Under the pieces are notes generated by a model. It worked only from the letters and a program-made list of their open reading frames with translations, had not been told where the DNA came from and ran no database searches. A DNA stretch of 64,000 bases, taken from assembly GCF_025766255.1 (NCBI RefSeq), contig NW_026516699.1:248001-312000 (forward strand). Reading direction: 5' to 3'. This DNA is from Zychaea mexicana (Eukaryota; Mucoromycota; Mucoromycetes; Mucorales; Lichtheimiaceae). Below are positions 10,775-21,274 of this stretch, one piece after another (positions within the stretch are counted from its first letter, which is position 1; each line of letters begins with the position of its first letter). The translations under genes and the position numbers were made by a program.

Positions 10775-13005
10775 CTAGGCAGATTCTCGGACCAACATGG
10801 AACGCAGGCCATTTGGCTGCAGATTCGCGGTGCAATCCACCTTCAGGTGTAATCCATCGTTCAGGTTTAAATTCTTCTGCGTCGGATCCCCAAATTCTTT
10901 TGGACCGTCCCATCGCGTAAGGACTCCATTGGACTAGATCGCCTTTGCGTACGTGGGTACCATCAGGGAGAACGTCGTCTTGTATAGCCATCTTAGCATT
11001 GCTTGGAACTACAGGCTCTAGACGTAAGGTTTCATAGAGTCTAGAACGTCATTAGAGGTACAGGATGATTGTCAGCAGCACATCGATACAATAGCAGACA
11101 CACAGTTATAAAACGAAAAAAGAGAGAAACTTCACGTACACAGCGTGTGCATAATTCATCTTCTTGATAGTTTCATAGAATTCTGGAGCATCGCTTTCTA
11201 CCTCGTCGGAAACAAACTGATCCACCTCAGCTACGAGTTTACCTTCGACTCTGGGATGTGTGAGTAGGTGATACAGAGTCCTAAGACAGTGCTTGAGCAG
11301 TTGTGTCCCGTCCGGCAATGATGAAGTTGAAAACCGTATCACGTAGCTCTTGATCGTTCAACAACTGACCATTCTCATTACGTGCAGTCATGAACCTTGA
11401 TAGCAAATCTTTGTACTCGTGACCTTGTTCGAGCTGCTCCTTTCGATCATTACTTAAAGAGTATGCAAACTCGTCAATCACCTTAATATGCTCCTTGTGA
11501 CTCATCTCCTTTGGATGAAGGAAAGACTTGAGTTTATCGCGAAGGTCTGTGAATGGATCAACAATGCGCTCGAATACGACTTTTTGACAATAATCAAAGG
11601 AAACGGCGAATGGAACCTTATCTTTACTGGTCAAAACATTGAGCTGCCGTCCAAATCCGAGACTATACACATTTTATAGATAGATACGTCAATATAGTGC
11701 CAAGTCAGTAACAGCAGTATCATAGCTTCAATGATGTATCATATACATAAATTATAGATATTACTACTTATTACGTACTAGACAAACGATTCCAAAGTAT
11801 ACTTGTAAATGGCATCATGGAAGTCAACCGATTCTCCACTGGTGGCTTTTTTATCAAAAATATGCTCAGACATAACGTTCATATCTTTCACGAAAACCCT
11901 ACATATATACGTATCATTGTTTATGTAAAAATATGAATAAACAAGTGAACGAATCACGTGTCAGTATTAATCCTTCAAGTATGAATACTGAATTAAATGA
12001 TTCGAAAAATCAAGAAACTTACGGAGTAAATTGATCTCGGAAGTTAGCAACGTTGAAAATCAAGCTAGCAGCCTTTCTTTGGTACCTCCATTGCTCTCCT
12101 ATACATAAAAAAGAGGTTAAATTATGTCATAATTATCGTTCATCGATTGAAAAGGCATTGATGCAGCTTTCTATAAAAGGGGTCGTACAAACTGGTGATC
12201 ATTCACGTACCATTTGCAAGAAATATACCGTGGCCAAAAAGGTCTCTACCCGAGTGACTAATATTATGTAGAGCATTTCAGAATTTGCTTGGAGCCATTC
12301 AATACACACCGTAAAGGAGCCAATTATCTTGTGAGTGTCCTTACATAAAGTTATCATCTTTGACATAGTTCGAAAAGTTGTCTAAAAAAGAAGACAACGT
12401 TATAGTGATGTTTGCTATAGAGAAATTGTCCCAAATAAGGAAGATCTGCATGCGCGCGAACGATGGAAAATGCGCTATAACAAAAGAGCAAGATGGGGAT
12501 GTTACCTTTTAAGATCCAACTAACATTTTCCGGGCTGGATGGTCATGACCATAGGAGGAATGAATAAAGCAGAAGCGTACCTATAATAATTGATTTACAC
12601 AGCAATTGTCCTGCGTTAACAACAACAGTGACGGAAGCGTATGGGAAACATGAGCATCATTATCCGAGTATACATAATTACATGTATCCATCGGACACTC
12701 CAACGGTCTTTACCATCAATGAATGCTTTAGTCAGCACGTCACAACAGTTGGGAAGCGACTTTAGCGTCTAATAATCATATCCTGTGCCTGAGTCCCCAT
12801 AGTACTCGTGGGCCCATTCGCATGCCTGATGACTTAAGTTACTGAAAAACACACTCAAAAACACACACACGGGTACGTAACAGCAGAAATACGGCGACGT
12901 ATCTTTTGATTTTATACAGCGCAATGCTGCCTTTTTTTTAATGCTTTTATTAATCTACATACTGCTACTACTACATACCGCTACCACTGCTACTGCCAAT
13001 GCTGC

Positions 13006-13110
13006 TACTGTCACTGCTGCCACTGCTACCACTGCCACTGCTGCCACTGCTGCCACTGCTGCCACTGCTGCCACTGCTGCCACTGCTGCCACTGCTGCCA
13101 CTGCTTCTGC
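13006..13110. repeat. 9-bp minisatellite, unit CTGCCACTG
   Basis: About ten tandem units of CTGCCACTG/CTACCACTG, the centre nearly perfect. Because the unit is three codons long every frame is open, giving spurious Ser-Gly, Ala-Thr or Leu-Pro proteins on both strands. No coding context supports any of these. Confidence 0.9.
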
Positions 13111-13313
13111 TGCTACGGGTAGTCCTGGCTGAAACGACAAACTTTTGGACGCGGCCATCCCGGTTCATCGTTATGCTCGTCGACACTGTGCACGGGTACT
13201 TTTTTGCATTCGAAATCTTGGTCACAATTTTCATGATTCAAAAGAAAAGAAAGAGAGAGAGAGAGGAGCAAAGTAGCAAAAATTATCTCCATGATGTAGT
13301 GCTTTTATATCTT

Positions 13314-13515
13314 TTTTTTTTTGTATGAGTAAAGTTTATTTAAATTGAGGGCTCTGAGCCCCAATAAAATATGTTGCTTATTCTGTTATGGGTGCTATGG
13401 AGGGGTAACGTGCCTTTAGGTCCTGCAAATACTGTAATGCAATCGTTTGATTCCATGGCGACTCATCTAAGACTGCGCGCCAATGCATTGTCCAAACAGT
13501 TTGTAAAACCAGACC
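13314..13515 (-). mobile_element. Very short 5'-truncated LINE insertion with 15-bp target duplication
   Basis: GTGCTTTTATATCTT occurs exactly at 13299-13313 and again at 13516-13530. Between the copies lies 202 bp that, read on the minus strand, gives an open frame with LVLQTVWTMHWRAVLDESPW and LQYLQDLKARYP ending in TAA at 13378-13380. A short 3' untranslated part with AATAAA and an A-run (T-run 13312-13322 on the plus strand) follows. The HWR...LDESPW block matches the HWR...FDDTPF block of the LINE at 7716-8329. Target duplication, poly(A) tail and 5' truncation are the marks of target-primed reverse transcription. Confidence 0.85.
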
Positions 13516-14013
13516 GTGCTTTTATATCTTATCTGTTCGCTTGGTCAACTGATCCAAAAAAGAAAAAAAAGAAAATTGACAGCGTCACTTGCCAGCCCAG
13601 GTGATGCCATGTTACACCGACAAGCACACTCTGGACACGCCGAACTATGGGTCTGTCGTCTCCCGAGGCATTCGGAATGCAACCTCACTGACATTCCCCT
13701 TTGCAATGTGCTCACTTCAGGCTACACGTACACACTAGTCTTGTCTTTCTACATGGCTCTCACAAAGTGTCTCCACTTGTTAAAGTATGATGACGCCTTT
13801 TCTTCTACTCGACACTGAGGTTACACAATGCCTAGACTATCGATAAGGGCGCATGACGGGGGCATTGTCTTTTGGGAAGCAATATTGGCGATCCGTGATT
13901 CCAAGTGGCAATCGGAACAATGCTTACAGAAGCCTCACTACACGTTGTGCTCTTACGCGCGTTTGAAAGTACAGGCGCGTGTGACATCCAGGAGATTAGC
14001 AGACTCTCGCTGT

Positions 14014-14157
14014 CTATGTCCATGCGTTTTTGTACTCTGGCGGTGCATCTGCATTGTCTCTAGGATGATCGTCCAAAAAGAACTCTTCATTCTTGTCGCT
14101 GTTGCGGCTGCTGCTGTTGACGCTACGGCCATCGTTCTGGTGGTGTTGCTGGTACAT
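14014..14157 (-). CDS. Small frame with PPxY motif, possible terminal exon
   Basis: A 47-residue frame from an ATG at 14157 to a stop at 14014-14016, hydrophilic, ending LDDHPRDNADAPPEYKNAWT. PPEY fits the PPxY motif recognised by WW domains of Rsp5-type ubiquitin ligases, which often sits near the C-terminus of fungal membrane proteins. No partner exon or promoter was found, so it may be a stray terminal exon or chance. Confidence 0.2.
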   Translation of the reverse strand: MYQQHHQNDGRSVNSSSRNSDKNEEFFLDDHPRDNADAPPEYKNAWT

Positions 14158-15088
14158 TGCTTATCTACAGGTCACCTTCGTTACGCGTCTGCTAGTGCTT
14201 GTCGTTACCTTTGTTGGTGACGTTCGTTCCCTAAAAGAGAAGTGGGAGTGAGAAAAGAAGTGCTTTATGTGGACGAGGAGAAGAGACGGAAGAGAGTGGT
14301 TTTGATCGGGAAGCAATATAAATCAAGTCTCTCTTTTCTTGTTTAAATAGCACAGAGCAGCTCGCATTAAAACATCGATGCTCGACCGGGTTACACGCAG
14401 TCCGTAAGGTCTCATAATGCATGTGCACACACCAGGAACATCAAGATGGCCATCATAGAGGAAAGCGGATGTGCGTTTAGCGTCATTGATAGTGGCGTCT
14501 ATGTATTAGTTTTCTCTCTGTCTCTCAACGACATATACCTACATTTTAATATTGTACAGCCAATCTAAATTTGAAATCCGCATTAAAATACTATATTAGC
14601 TACCAAGGCCAGGCCCGCATATATTACTGCCACACATAGGGTTGCATTGCTAGCCATGAGCTGTTGGATCTATGATAATGTTTCCCACGAGAGTCACATT
14701 CATGCTAAGCGTCATATGTAATTCCAGGTTGATCCTTTTACTGAGCCCCTTGGTGGGGTGATTTTCTATACTGCAAAACACCAAGTACCTCTGTATTCTA
14801 CAACTACGTGGACGTCATCACTCCTTGCCTGCATTCGTTCACGTCGATCATGATGTTTTTCGACCCTCGCTCGGGAAACTGATGACTCTAATAAATGCAC
14901 ATATAGGTCAAACTCTTTATTTAAGATCCTCGACATTTGCAATACTTGTGGTGAACCACATTAATACACTGCTTAAGATATCAACAATAAGATATTCGGT
15001 TAAACATTATAGCACACACGTATGAACACTACGGCATTCCGGCTAAACACTATTGAATAAAATCTCTTACTCGGATGATTCACCTTAC

Positions 15089-15643
15089 GTGAACAGGACA
15101 ATGAACCTATCAACAGGTACCTCGGCCATTACATCAGCTAACGCCGGTTTCAAAGATGTGCCCGATTGACATAACGACTTCAGGAGAAGTTCTGATACGT
15201 CCTTGATCCATCCTCTAACACATAGTTTATCCATCAGTCGGATGAATTGATATCGCCGTCTTAATAGCTAGAATATAAAAGAGCTTTATCTTTTGTTGGA
15301 ATAAAACATCATCTCAAAGATACTTAATCTTGTCCCTTATTATCTTTATTAAAGCTCTATCATCACAATACTCATATGCTCTCTCTTCTTTTTAGATGCA
15401 ACGCTAAATTGCGGTACAACTACTATATTCTATTCAAAGATGTTCTTGATCCTAGGATGGAACGCCACTTCTCCAGTTTCCATGCCATGCCGTTGCATTG
15501 AGAGTATGCCGATCTTCGCGCACAGATAGACACTCACATAGAGGGAGAAAGGAAGGTATGAGAGAATTACAAAGAGCATCTCCACTAGACATTCATCTGT
15601 AAAGTTCGGGTGAATCTTGGCGCTGTGCTCCTCCGCCAAGCTC
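15089..15643 (-). pseudogene. Unassigned exon-like pieces (gene fragment)
   Basis: Three consecutive minus-strand pieces look like exons of one protein. About 15570-15643 contains AEEHSAKIHPNFTDECLVEM and ends at a GTAATT donor. About 15437-15512 contains SMQRHGMETGEVAFHPRIKN. 15089-15267 is preceded by CTAG, contains RRYQFIRLMDKLCVRGWIKD and VPVDRFIVLF, and ends at a GTAAGG donor. Composition is clearly protein-like, but the second piece runs into a stop without a good donor and no start or end was found. I do not recognise the family. It sits inside the expanded P450 region on the same strand and is probably a relic of a separate gene. Confidence 0.4.
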
Positions 15644-16100
15644 TTTTATCATTTGTGTGGAATATACGATAGACGGTGCTACCTATATCAAATCAGACTT
15701 CAAAGGTGTTTCTAAATCATGTGCATGTATATACAATGTGTACTATCAAATGAAGCATTTACGTCTTGCTGTGCCATTAATCAAAAGCAAGGTTCTCATA
15801 GGTATAGCGTATATTATCACAGTTTAGGACCATGCCTCAAGTATCAACGCCGTTACTATTACAGTTGCATATGAGCAACAGTGACACATGCATTTGCAGA
15901 TATTGCACTCGTCGAACAGCTTTTTTACTATGATACGTTCTTCGATAATTGATGATGATGATGGATGGCGCCTTTTTAAAGCTCTTTTACATTGAAACAG
16001 AATAAAGTTGGATGCACTGTGGTCGGCAAGTTTTTAAAAAGAATCTCCACCGGCACGCCAGAGATCGCACTTCTGGTTGTATAATCACTGAATGGATCGC

Positions 16101-16342
16101 ATAGTATCCAACTTGTTAATATTTTCATTAAACCAGTCGAGGATGCGCTCCTTGTTATTAATCTGGTCAAAAAGTATTCCAAACAAAGGAATACCGCGGA
16201 GCGTAGTTGTGCCTTCTCGACGGGTTGTGAACATTGCTCGATCATTGTATTTGAGGGCCAAGATGCCTAGTGTAGCAGCACCGATTAAAGCTGCGGTGCC
16301 TCCGGCGCGGTTGACCGTTGTTGTTTGTAGAAAGTCGTTCAT
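16101..16342 (-). pseudogene. Probable first exon of the fragmented P450 gene
   Basis: From ATG 16342 the frame gives a short N-terminus, a hydrophobic anchor (GGTAALIGAATLGILALKY), a basic stop-transfer stretch and the proline-poor hinge TLRGIPLFG, then RILDWFNENINKLDTM. This is the usual membrane anchor and leader of a microsomal P450. The next expected residues (YASALFIPP...) are encoded at 12580, about 3.5 kb away on the same strand and in matching phase. The donor here reads GCGATC instead of GTxxGT, so the junction is damaged or the rearrangement breakpoint lies here. It could also come from a second P450 copy. Confidence 0.7.
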
Positions 16343-18033
16343 TTTGGGGAATAATAGTAGTGATATGCTAAAGAAAGTATTGAAACTATAGTGTTCAAAA
16401 AAATTGTACGGGTTAGACTTGCGAGTATATGTATAAGCGTCGTGGTGTGTGCTCCTTAGACACGAAAGAAGAAAAACGTATTCAGAGCAAAAGGAAGAGC
16501 GATTTGGAATATTCAGGTTTGGTGGGGGGGATGACTCGGGAGTATCTGTCTCCCGAGGCCCGAGCAATGAGCATCAGCCTCCAAAGTCCGAAGAGAGAAT
16601 TGACTCATTTATGCATACATCGGGTTGATTTAACACATCGCTTTCCCGTAGACTGTACGGTAAGGTAATGCGATATAATACGTACCATAACTTTGGCTGC
16701 TTGCCTGAAGCTAAATATGGAAATTGATCATAAACAAATAATCAGCCACACCACGTAAACACCAGCAACAACGGAGGGCCTTCGACTGATGTTTACTTTG
16801 TTATTGCAAGATTAATTATCGCAGCTTCTCTTGGTATCATAAGCACACGTTCAATGGCTTTATTTGGTGAATACACGTACATCGAATAGTTGACTCACCC
16901 CGTTGGCCGCATGTGAGAGCCAGTATAATTTTGGAGATTCTGCCGATTATTGGCCCGAGTATTATAGGTAGGGGCGATAGTACTTACAGTAGTGTCACTT
17001 TTTCAGTATGTAGGAAGTATCGAGTTTATCAGTGCAACTTCACTAGCTGTATTTTCAAAGACACTCAGTATTTATGTCCGCACCCACACAACATTATGCA
17101 CTACACATATAATCAAAATATAATGAATAATTTGTGAGCTACAAGCAAAAATATATCATACATCTATGTTGTTTGACTTGCTGGATGGAAAAAAAGAAAT
17201 GGACGCTGGCTGCTGGTAGGATCGTGTTCTTTCATATACGAAAGCATAAAGATCAAACAAGGGCAATGCTAGACGTTTGGTTTGATCCAAAAGTAAATGA
17301 AATGCTTGAGCTGCTTATGTATAAATATGTCTCTTATATCATAGTTTTGAACCATGAGAGATATATCGGTATAGGAAGTATAGAAAGGATTGTGGTATAC
17401 ACGAGTATGTGTTGTCAGCGTAGGCTGCTATTCACCTATCTCGTCCATAAACATACCAGAAATGCAAGGACACCACTTTTTTAGCAGTTAACGCGTCATA
17501 CAGTCTATCAGCGTACATCGATCTTACTCTATATACTGGCTCGCTGAGAAGCTTATCTTCCGTGATTCGACTTGCTCATTCGCAGCCGTGTCTTTGCTTT
17601 TTCCCTCGACCTGGTCCAGTGCACGGCCCACTCACAAACAAGCGGCGATACCATCGGAGGGTACAACTCCGCAAAGTGAGAGACACGTACCACTACCGCC
17701 GCAGCATGGCTGTCTACTTGACCACCAAGCACACCCCCTTTCCTTTCCTTTGGTGCTGTATCTTTTGTTATGTCATTGTAGACAACCCACAAGTTGATAC
17801 AAACGAGAAGAAATGTCTATATAAAGCGAGCAGTTTCGCTTTCTTTTTCTTCTTCTTAACTTTAGTTCGTTTTGGTACGGCGTTTGGCTATAGTGCAGAT
17901 TCACCGCTCTGTGCAATGACCAGTCCAAATGCCTGTGCTGGCGATTGTTAAGACTCTTCAATGATTCGCTAGATTCAGTGGTCTGCCCTGAGGGGACTCT
18001 TGCAATGTACCAGTGGGAATGTGGACATGTACT

Positions 18034-18074
18034 CGGGCAAGTGATCGTGCACCTTCGGGTGCACGTGATGCCCG
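18034..18074. other. Long UUCG-capped hairpin
   Basis: CGTGCACC-TTCG-GGTGCACG forms an 8-bp perfect stem closed by a C(UUCG)G tetraloop. A second 6-bp stem (CGGGCA at 18034-18039 with TGCCCG at 18069-18074) encloses it across a small internal loop. Weaker pairing (ACAT/ATGT) extends it further out. It stands alone, with no open frame or recognisable RNA family around it. Confidence 0.6.
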
Positions 18075-18887
18075 TGCTATGTGGTGGGTTTTAAACGAAC
18101 AGATTATTATTTATTAAACACAAATAAGAAAATGATAAACAAAATAAACAAATCTTTTTTCTTCTCGCACTCTTCTCATTGTTTTACGAAATAAGCTTTT
18201 TACTCAAAGAGTTTGATGATCATAAAGATAACGTTTCCTTTTTTCTACCGGCCTTTGCTCTTTTGACCTGCGTAACCTTTGATGTTTTCAGCGTTGGGGA
18301 CATGGAACTTGTCACTTCCATGGAGGTTCTGCTTGTGTGTTGTCAATGCGGAACGTCTATTTTTTTGTGCACGACAAGTCCAGAGATCGCGAACAAAAAA
18401 AAAACAGATTTTATGTATCCTAGCCAACAGTTACACACAATCACAACGCGTTTTATTGCAATTGTGCAAGCGTTTTTTATACCTTTTTTTAGTCTTTTTT
18501 ACCTTCTACGTTTGCGAAAATAATCGCCAGCAGAAATGTTTGTTATGAAATACGGCCCTGGGCGCAGATAATACGGGTGGGGCTGTGTTGCCAACTTTAG
18601 TAACTTAGCTAATTAGCGCTCTTAGTGGAAAATACATCTTGGTGAAAAAATAAGTCTGGACAGCACGAACGAATAGAAACTCTACTGTAAAAGCTGGACA
18701 CGGTTATCATAGGTGGTGCTTGACAGCTTTTAAAGTCATTTTGCCACCTATCCAATACCCAAACGTTTTGAGTTTATCAGTGCAACTTCATTAAAGAAAT
18801 GTTCTATTCAATGGTACTCTGATGACTGTTTGAGGACATCTAGCACCATTGTTTTTGCCATTACATTCGCATGCTTTGCACGTTTTA

Positions 18888-19361
18888 CAGTTGTACCCCG
18901 GTTTTTGCAACCGAGGGTTTTCCGATTTTTTTTTGCACAAAGTGAGGATTTGCAAGTAACGGGGTAAACAATTCTGCTTCAAATAGACACTGGATAAGTC
19001 ATCCTTCTATATACACTAACCCATTGTTTATCTGTTAGAGATGATGTACGATACGTTCTGTGGGGATTTCACATAGCTCTAAATGTTACTACTTGCATAT
19101 ATAAGACCGTTCTTTTATTGAAGCTGTCTAGTGCAGTAACCGTATCATTTTATTCCTCGATAATACGCAACAGATGCTTCTTTCAGTTGATATTGAAAAA
19201 ATTGAAGCTGTTTTTACCCCGATAACGTGCAAATCGTATAAACTCATTTGCAAGTTGCAAATGTGCGAAACTACTAAGTTTTTTTTTGGATTTTTCAAAA
19301 AAAAGTTGCAGATATACGAGGAATTGCAAACGCAGGTGTTGCAAAAACCGGGGTTCAACTG
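18888..19361. mobile_element. Non-autonomous pogo-like TIR element, 474 bp
   Basis: The left end CAGTTGTACCCCGGTTTTTG and the reverse-complemented right end CAGTTGAACCCCGGTTTTTG (both continuing CAAC) match at 23 of 24 positions. TA flanks both ends (18886-18887, 19362-19363). Each end also carries an inner, inverted, diverged copy of the terminal motif (near 18957-18976 and 19208-19230), so each end is itself a palindrome. No transposase is encoded. The inner ACCCCGATAACGT motif links it to the MITE at 1570-1741. Confidence 0.78.
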
Positions 19362-20220
19362 TACATACAACGCCGTTTGGCACGCCTTGCCGGAAGACCA
19401 ACTAAAATGCTTCTTGACAGTGCTTCTGCTTGTGCTGGCTCTTGCAGCTATTAGAGCTGCTTGGATTATTGATATATGTTTGCTGCTGCTATCATTGGCT
19501 GGATGATATTGGCAATCAAGCGTGATGGTGCAATGTGTGTCTCCTCAGGCGTCGAAGCTAATGATATAGTCGTATCTAGGATGTTTTGCTGATGTTGAGA
19601 TAGTGAAAGTCAAAATAAAACTGGGAGAAAAGGTATTTGTATTGGCAAGTGCCGATTTTTGAAGGTAAGGACTAAATTTCAAGCTACTTTGAAAGCATAT
19701 GAAAGCCTGTTATGTTTTATAATCACGTACTCTATTGCTATCTTTGCACTCCTTGTTATAAATTGCAATCTACCTGCGGAAACCTGGTATTCTGAGCGAA
19801 ACCCCTTGCCACACACCTACACAGTGCTCAACATCCGCTTATTATAGTGCGCTTAGTGAAGAACATGCCGCATGAATTTGCTCATCCCGCTTCTTGGGTG
19901 GCTCATGCTTTTACTGTTGTTATTATGAAAAATCCCGACTTTACGAGAACCAGTCTCTAAATAAAGACGTAAAGCCTGGCAATATATTGTGATTATGGCT
20001 ACCTGTCATTGAGAAAAAAAAGCAAGAAGTTCTTTTGGAGTTACCCGATCCAGCTAGAAAGGTTACACACAGCGTAGATCACACTTCTTTTAAAGCTATA
20101 TCGCACTTTGAAAATTGCCCGCTTATGTTCCAGAAATCTCGAACCTCAACCGAGGCGGGGTAAGCCCTTTCATTTTTAGCGTTTCGTGTATACTGCTATA
20201 GCGTGAATGCCTTTACTGAC

Positions 20221-21274
20221 ATGTCATCGCAAGTTCCTCGGCAAGAACTTTTGGAGGCAGGACGGAAAAAGGTATGTGCTGAACCCATTTTACAAAAGGG
20301 TTCTCTCTATCTGGCAACTAACAAATAATTTTGGGTACTGCATCATCCAGCTCAAAGACTACCAACAGAAGCGGAGGAGCATGAATACGCCACTGACGCA
20401 AACCCAAAGCATAACATTGCCAAACAAACGAATGTCAGCATCATCTCTACGATGGCGAAATGATAAAGCTTTGGACTTTCCATCTACTATTACTAATGCG
20501 TCGTCTCCAACGGAATCAACAATCGCCACTTCACCCACCTCTTTCAACGAAGAGTAAGTCATTAGTTCCTATGGCTCAACGACCAGATGATATTCACGGG
20601 TACCTATATCCTGACCTTCCCTTTTTCGTTTTCGGTGCCTATTAGAGCATATCCTTTACCGCCACCTAGTATTATGGCACGACCTGCTCATCATCCAACG
20701 CCAGTAAATATTTTGCTGTATTTTCTTCAAATCCCTAAAAAAAAGGTTCTGTTTTCTGATCGGTTATTGTTTGTGTAACATTATCTGATAGACGCCTACG
20801 GTCTCTACGCCTCCGCCTTCTTCCTCAAAACGAAACACAAATAGCAGCGGCGATGGCGGTGGTGGTGGCAAAATTAGTCGTAGCAATAATAGCGGTAGAT
20901 CACGAGGCCACGAACGATCACAAAGCACTCTGCTCCCGCCAAATTATGCATCAGAATTTCCAAGTACCTGGGCCTACGCAAACTCATCACATATACCATT
21001 GAAGACCACCTCGAATATGGATGAAGCGTTGATTTGGATCCAGCAAAACAATCGTCTGGTACAGGAAAATCATCGATTAAAGCAAGAGTTGGATCAAGTA
21101 AGGCGGGAAAAGGATCGGTTGAATGAAAAATTACGGTATACAGAGAGAAAGCTCCAGCAACAGGAATCACTGTTATTACTGCAAGATACTAGGCATCATC
21201 ATCATCATCATGAAAAACAACAACAACATCAAGCAATACTTCCTCCACGCAAAGCATTAGAAGAAGAGCGGTGA
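20221..21274 (+). CDS. Coiled-coil protein with AGRKKLKDYQ N-terminal motif
   Basis: Four exons: 20221-20271, 20351-20553, 20646-20703 and 20792-21274, all GT-AG with matching phases, giving about 264 residues. The N-terminus reads MSSQVPRQELLEAGRKKLKD; a short (L/A)AGRKKLxxFQ-type helix begins many golgin- and centrosome-type coiled-coil proteins. A Ser/Thr/Pro-rich linker and a Gly/Ser/Arg-rich stretch follow. A heptad-like coiled coil lies around residues 180-235 (QQNNRLVQENHRLKQELDQV and on), and a His run precedes the C-terminus. I start at ATG 20221 because its 17-codon exon joins in frame. It may be a Golgi- or microtubule-associated protein, but no specific family is recognised. Confidence 0.75.

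Larger units (their letters stand above)
6436..12580 (-). pseudogene. Cytochrome P450 pseudogene (main body and C-terminal exon)
   Basis: Remains of a microsomal-type P450. Exons with matching phases: 12506-12580, 12345-12381, 12211-12257, 12023-12098, 11779-11898, 11140-11662, 10775-11040 and 6436-6607. Motifs in order: helix C GEQWRYQRK, LGFGRQL, I-helix AGRDTTAQ, ExxR as ETLRLEP, PERW, haem loop FHVGPRICLG with its cysteine, then ATLEALVAL and SLTHPMKNG. It is broken. There is one extra base in a CCC run near 12532, one extra A near 11282 right after the I-helix (stop codon), and a frame change near 6510. The intron before the last exon is 4,167 bp instead of 50-100 bp and contains Argonaute and LINE debris. 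Splice phase across that gap is exact (CTA G / GC CAA), so the exons belong together. A probable first exon lies at 16101-16342. Confidence 0.88.
12581..16100. other. Enlarged region between P450 exon 1 and exon 2
   Basis: About 3.5 kb separating the two P450 blocks. It contains a 9-bp minisatellite (13006-13110), a LINE fragment with target duplication (13314-13515), a small frame at 14014-14157 and unassigned exon-like pieces at 15089-15643. The rest shows no family motif. Neighbouring P450 introns are under 150 bp, so most of this is probably inserted or rearranged DNA. Confidence 0.55.
16343..20220. other. Gene-poor stretch with hairpins and a TIR element
   Basis: Nearly 3.9 kb without a supported gene. 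It contains a small perfect hairpin (CTCGGGAG/CTCCCGAG, 16535-16557), the UUCG-capped hairpin at 18034-18074 and the 474-bp TIR element at 18888-19361. Open frames of 60-130 codons on both strands overlap each other and carry no motif. Confidence 0.5.

Noticed and set aside
12941..13328. Ala-Thr, Ser-Gly and Leu-Pro repeat proteins in several frames
   Set aside because: All come from the 9-bp minisatellite, which keeps every frame open; no flanking coding evidence.
16535..16557. CTCGGGAG/CTCCCGAG hairpin
   Set aside because: Short stem in an intergenic region; could arise by chance and has no transcript context, so it is not called as an RNA gene.
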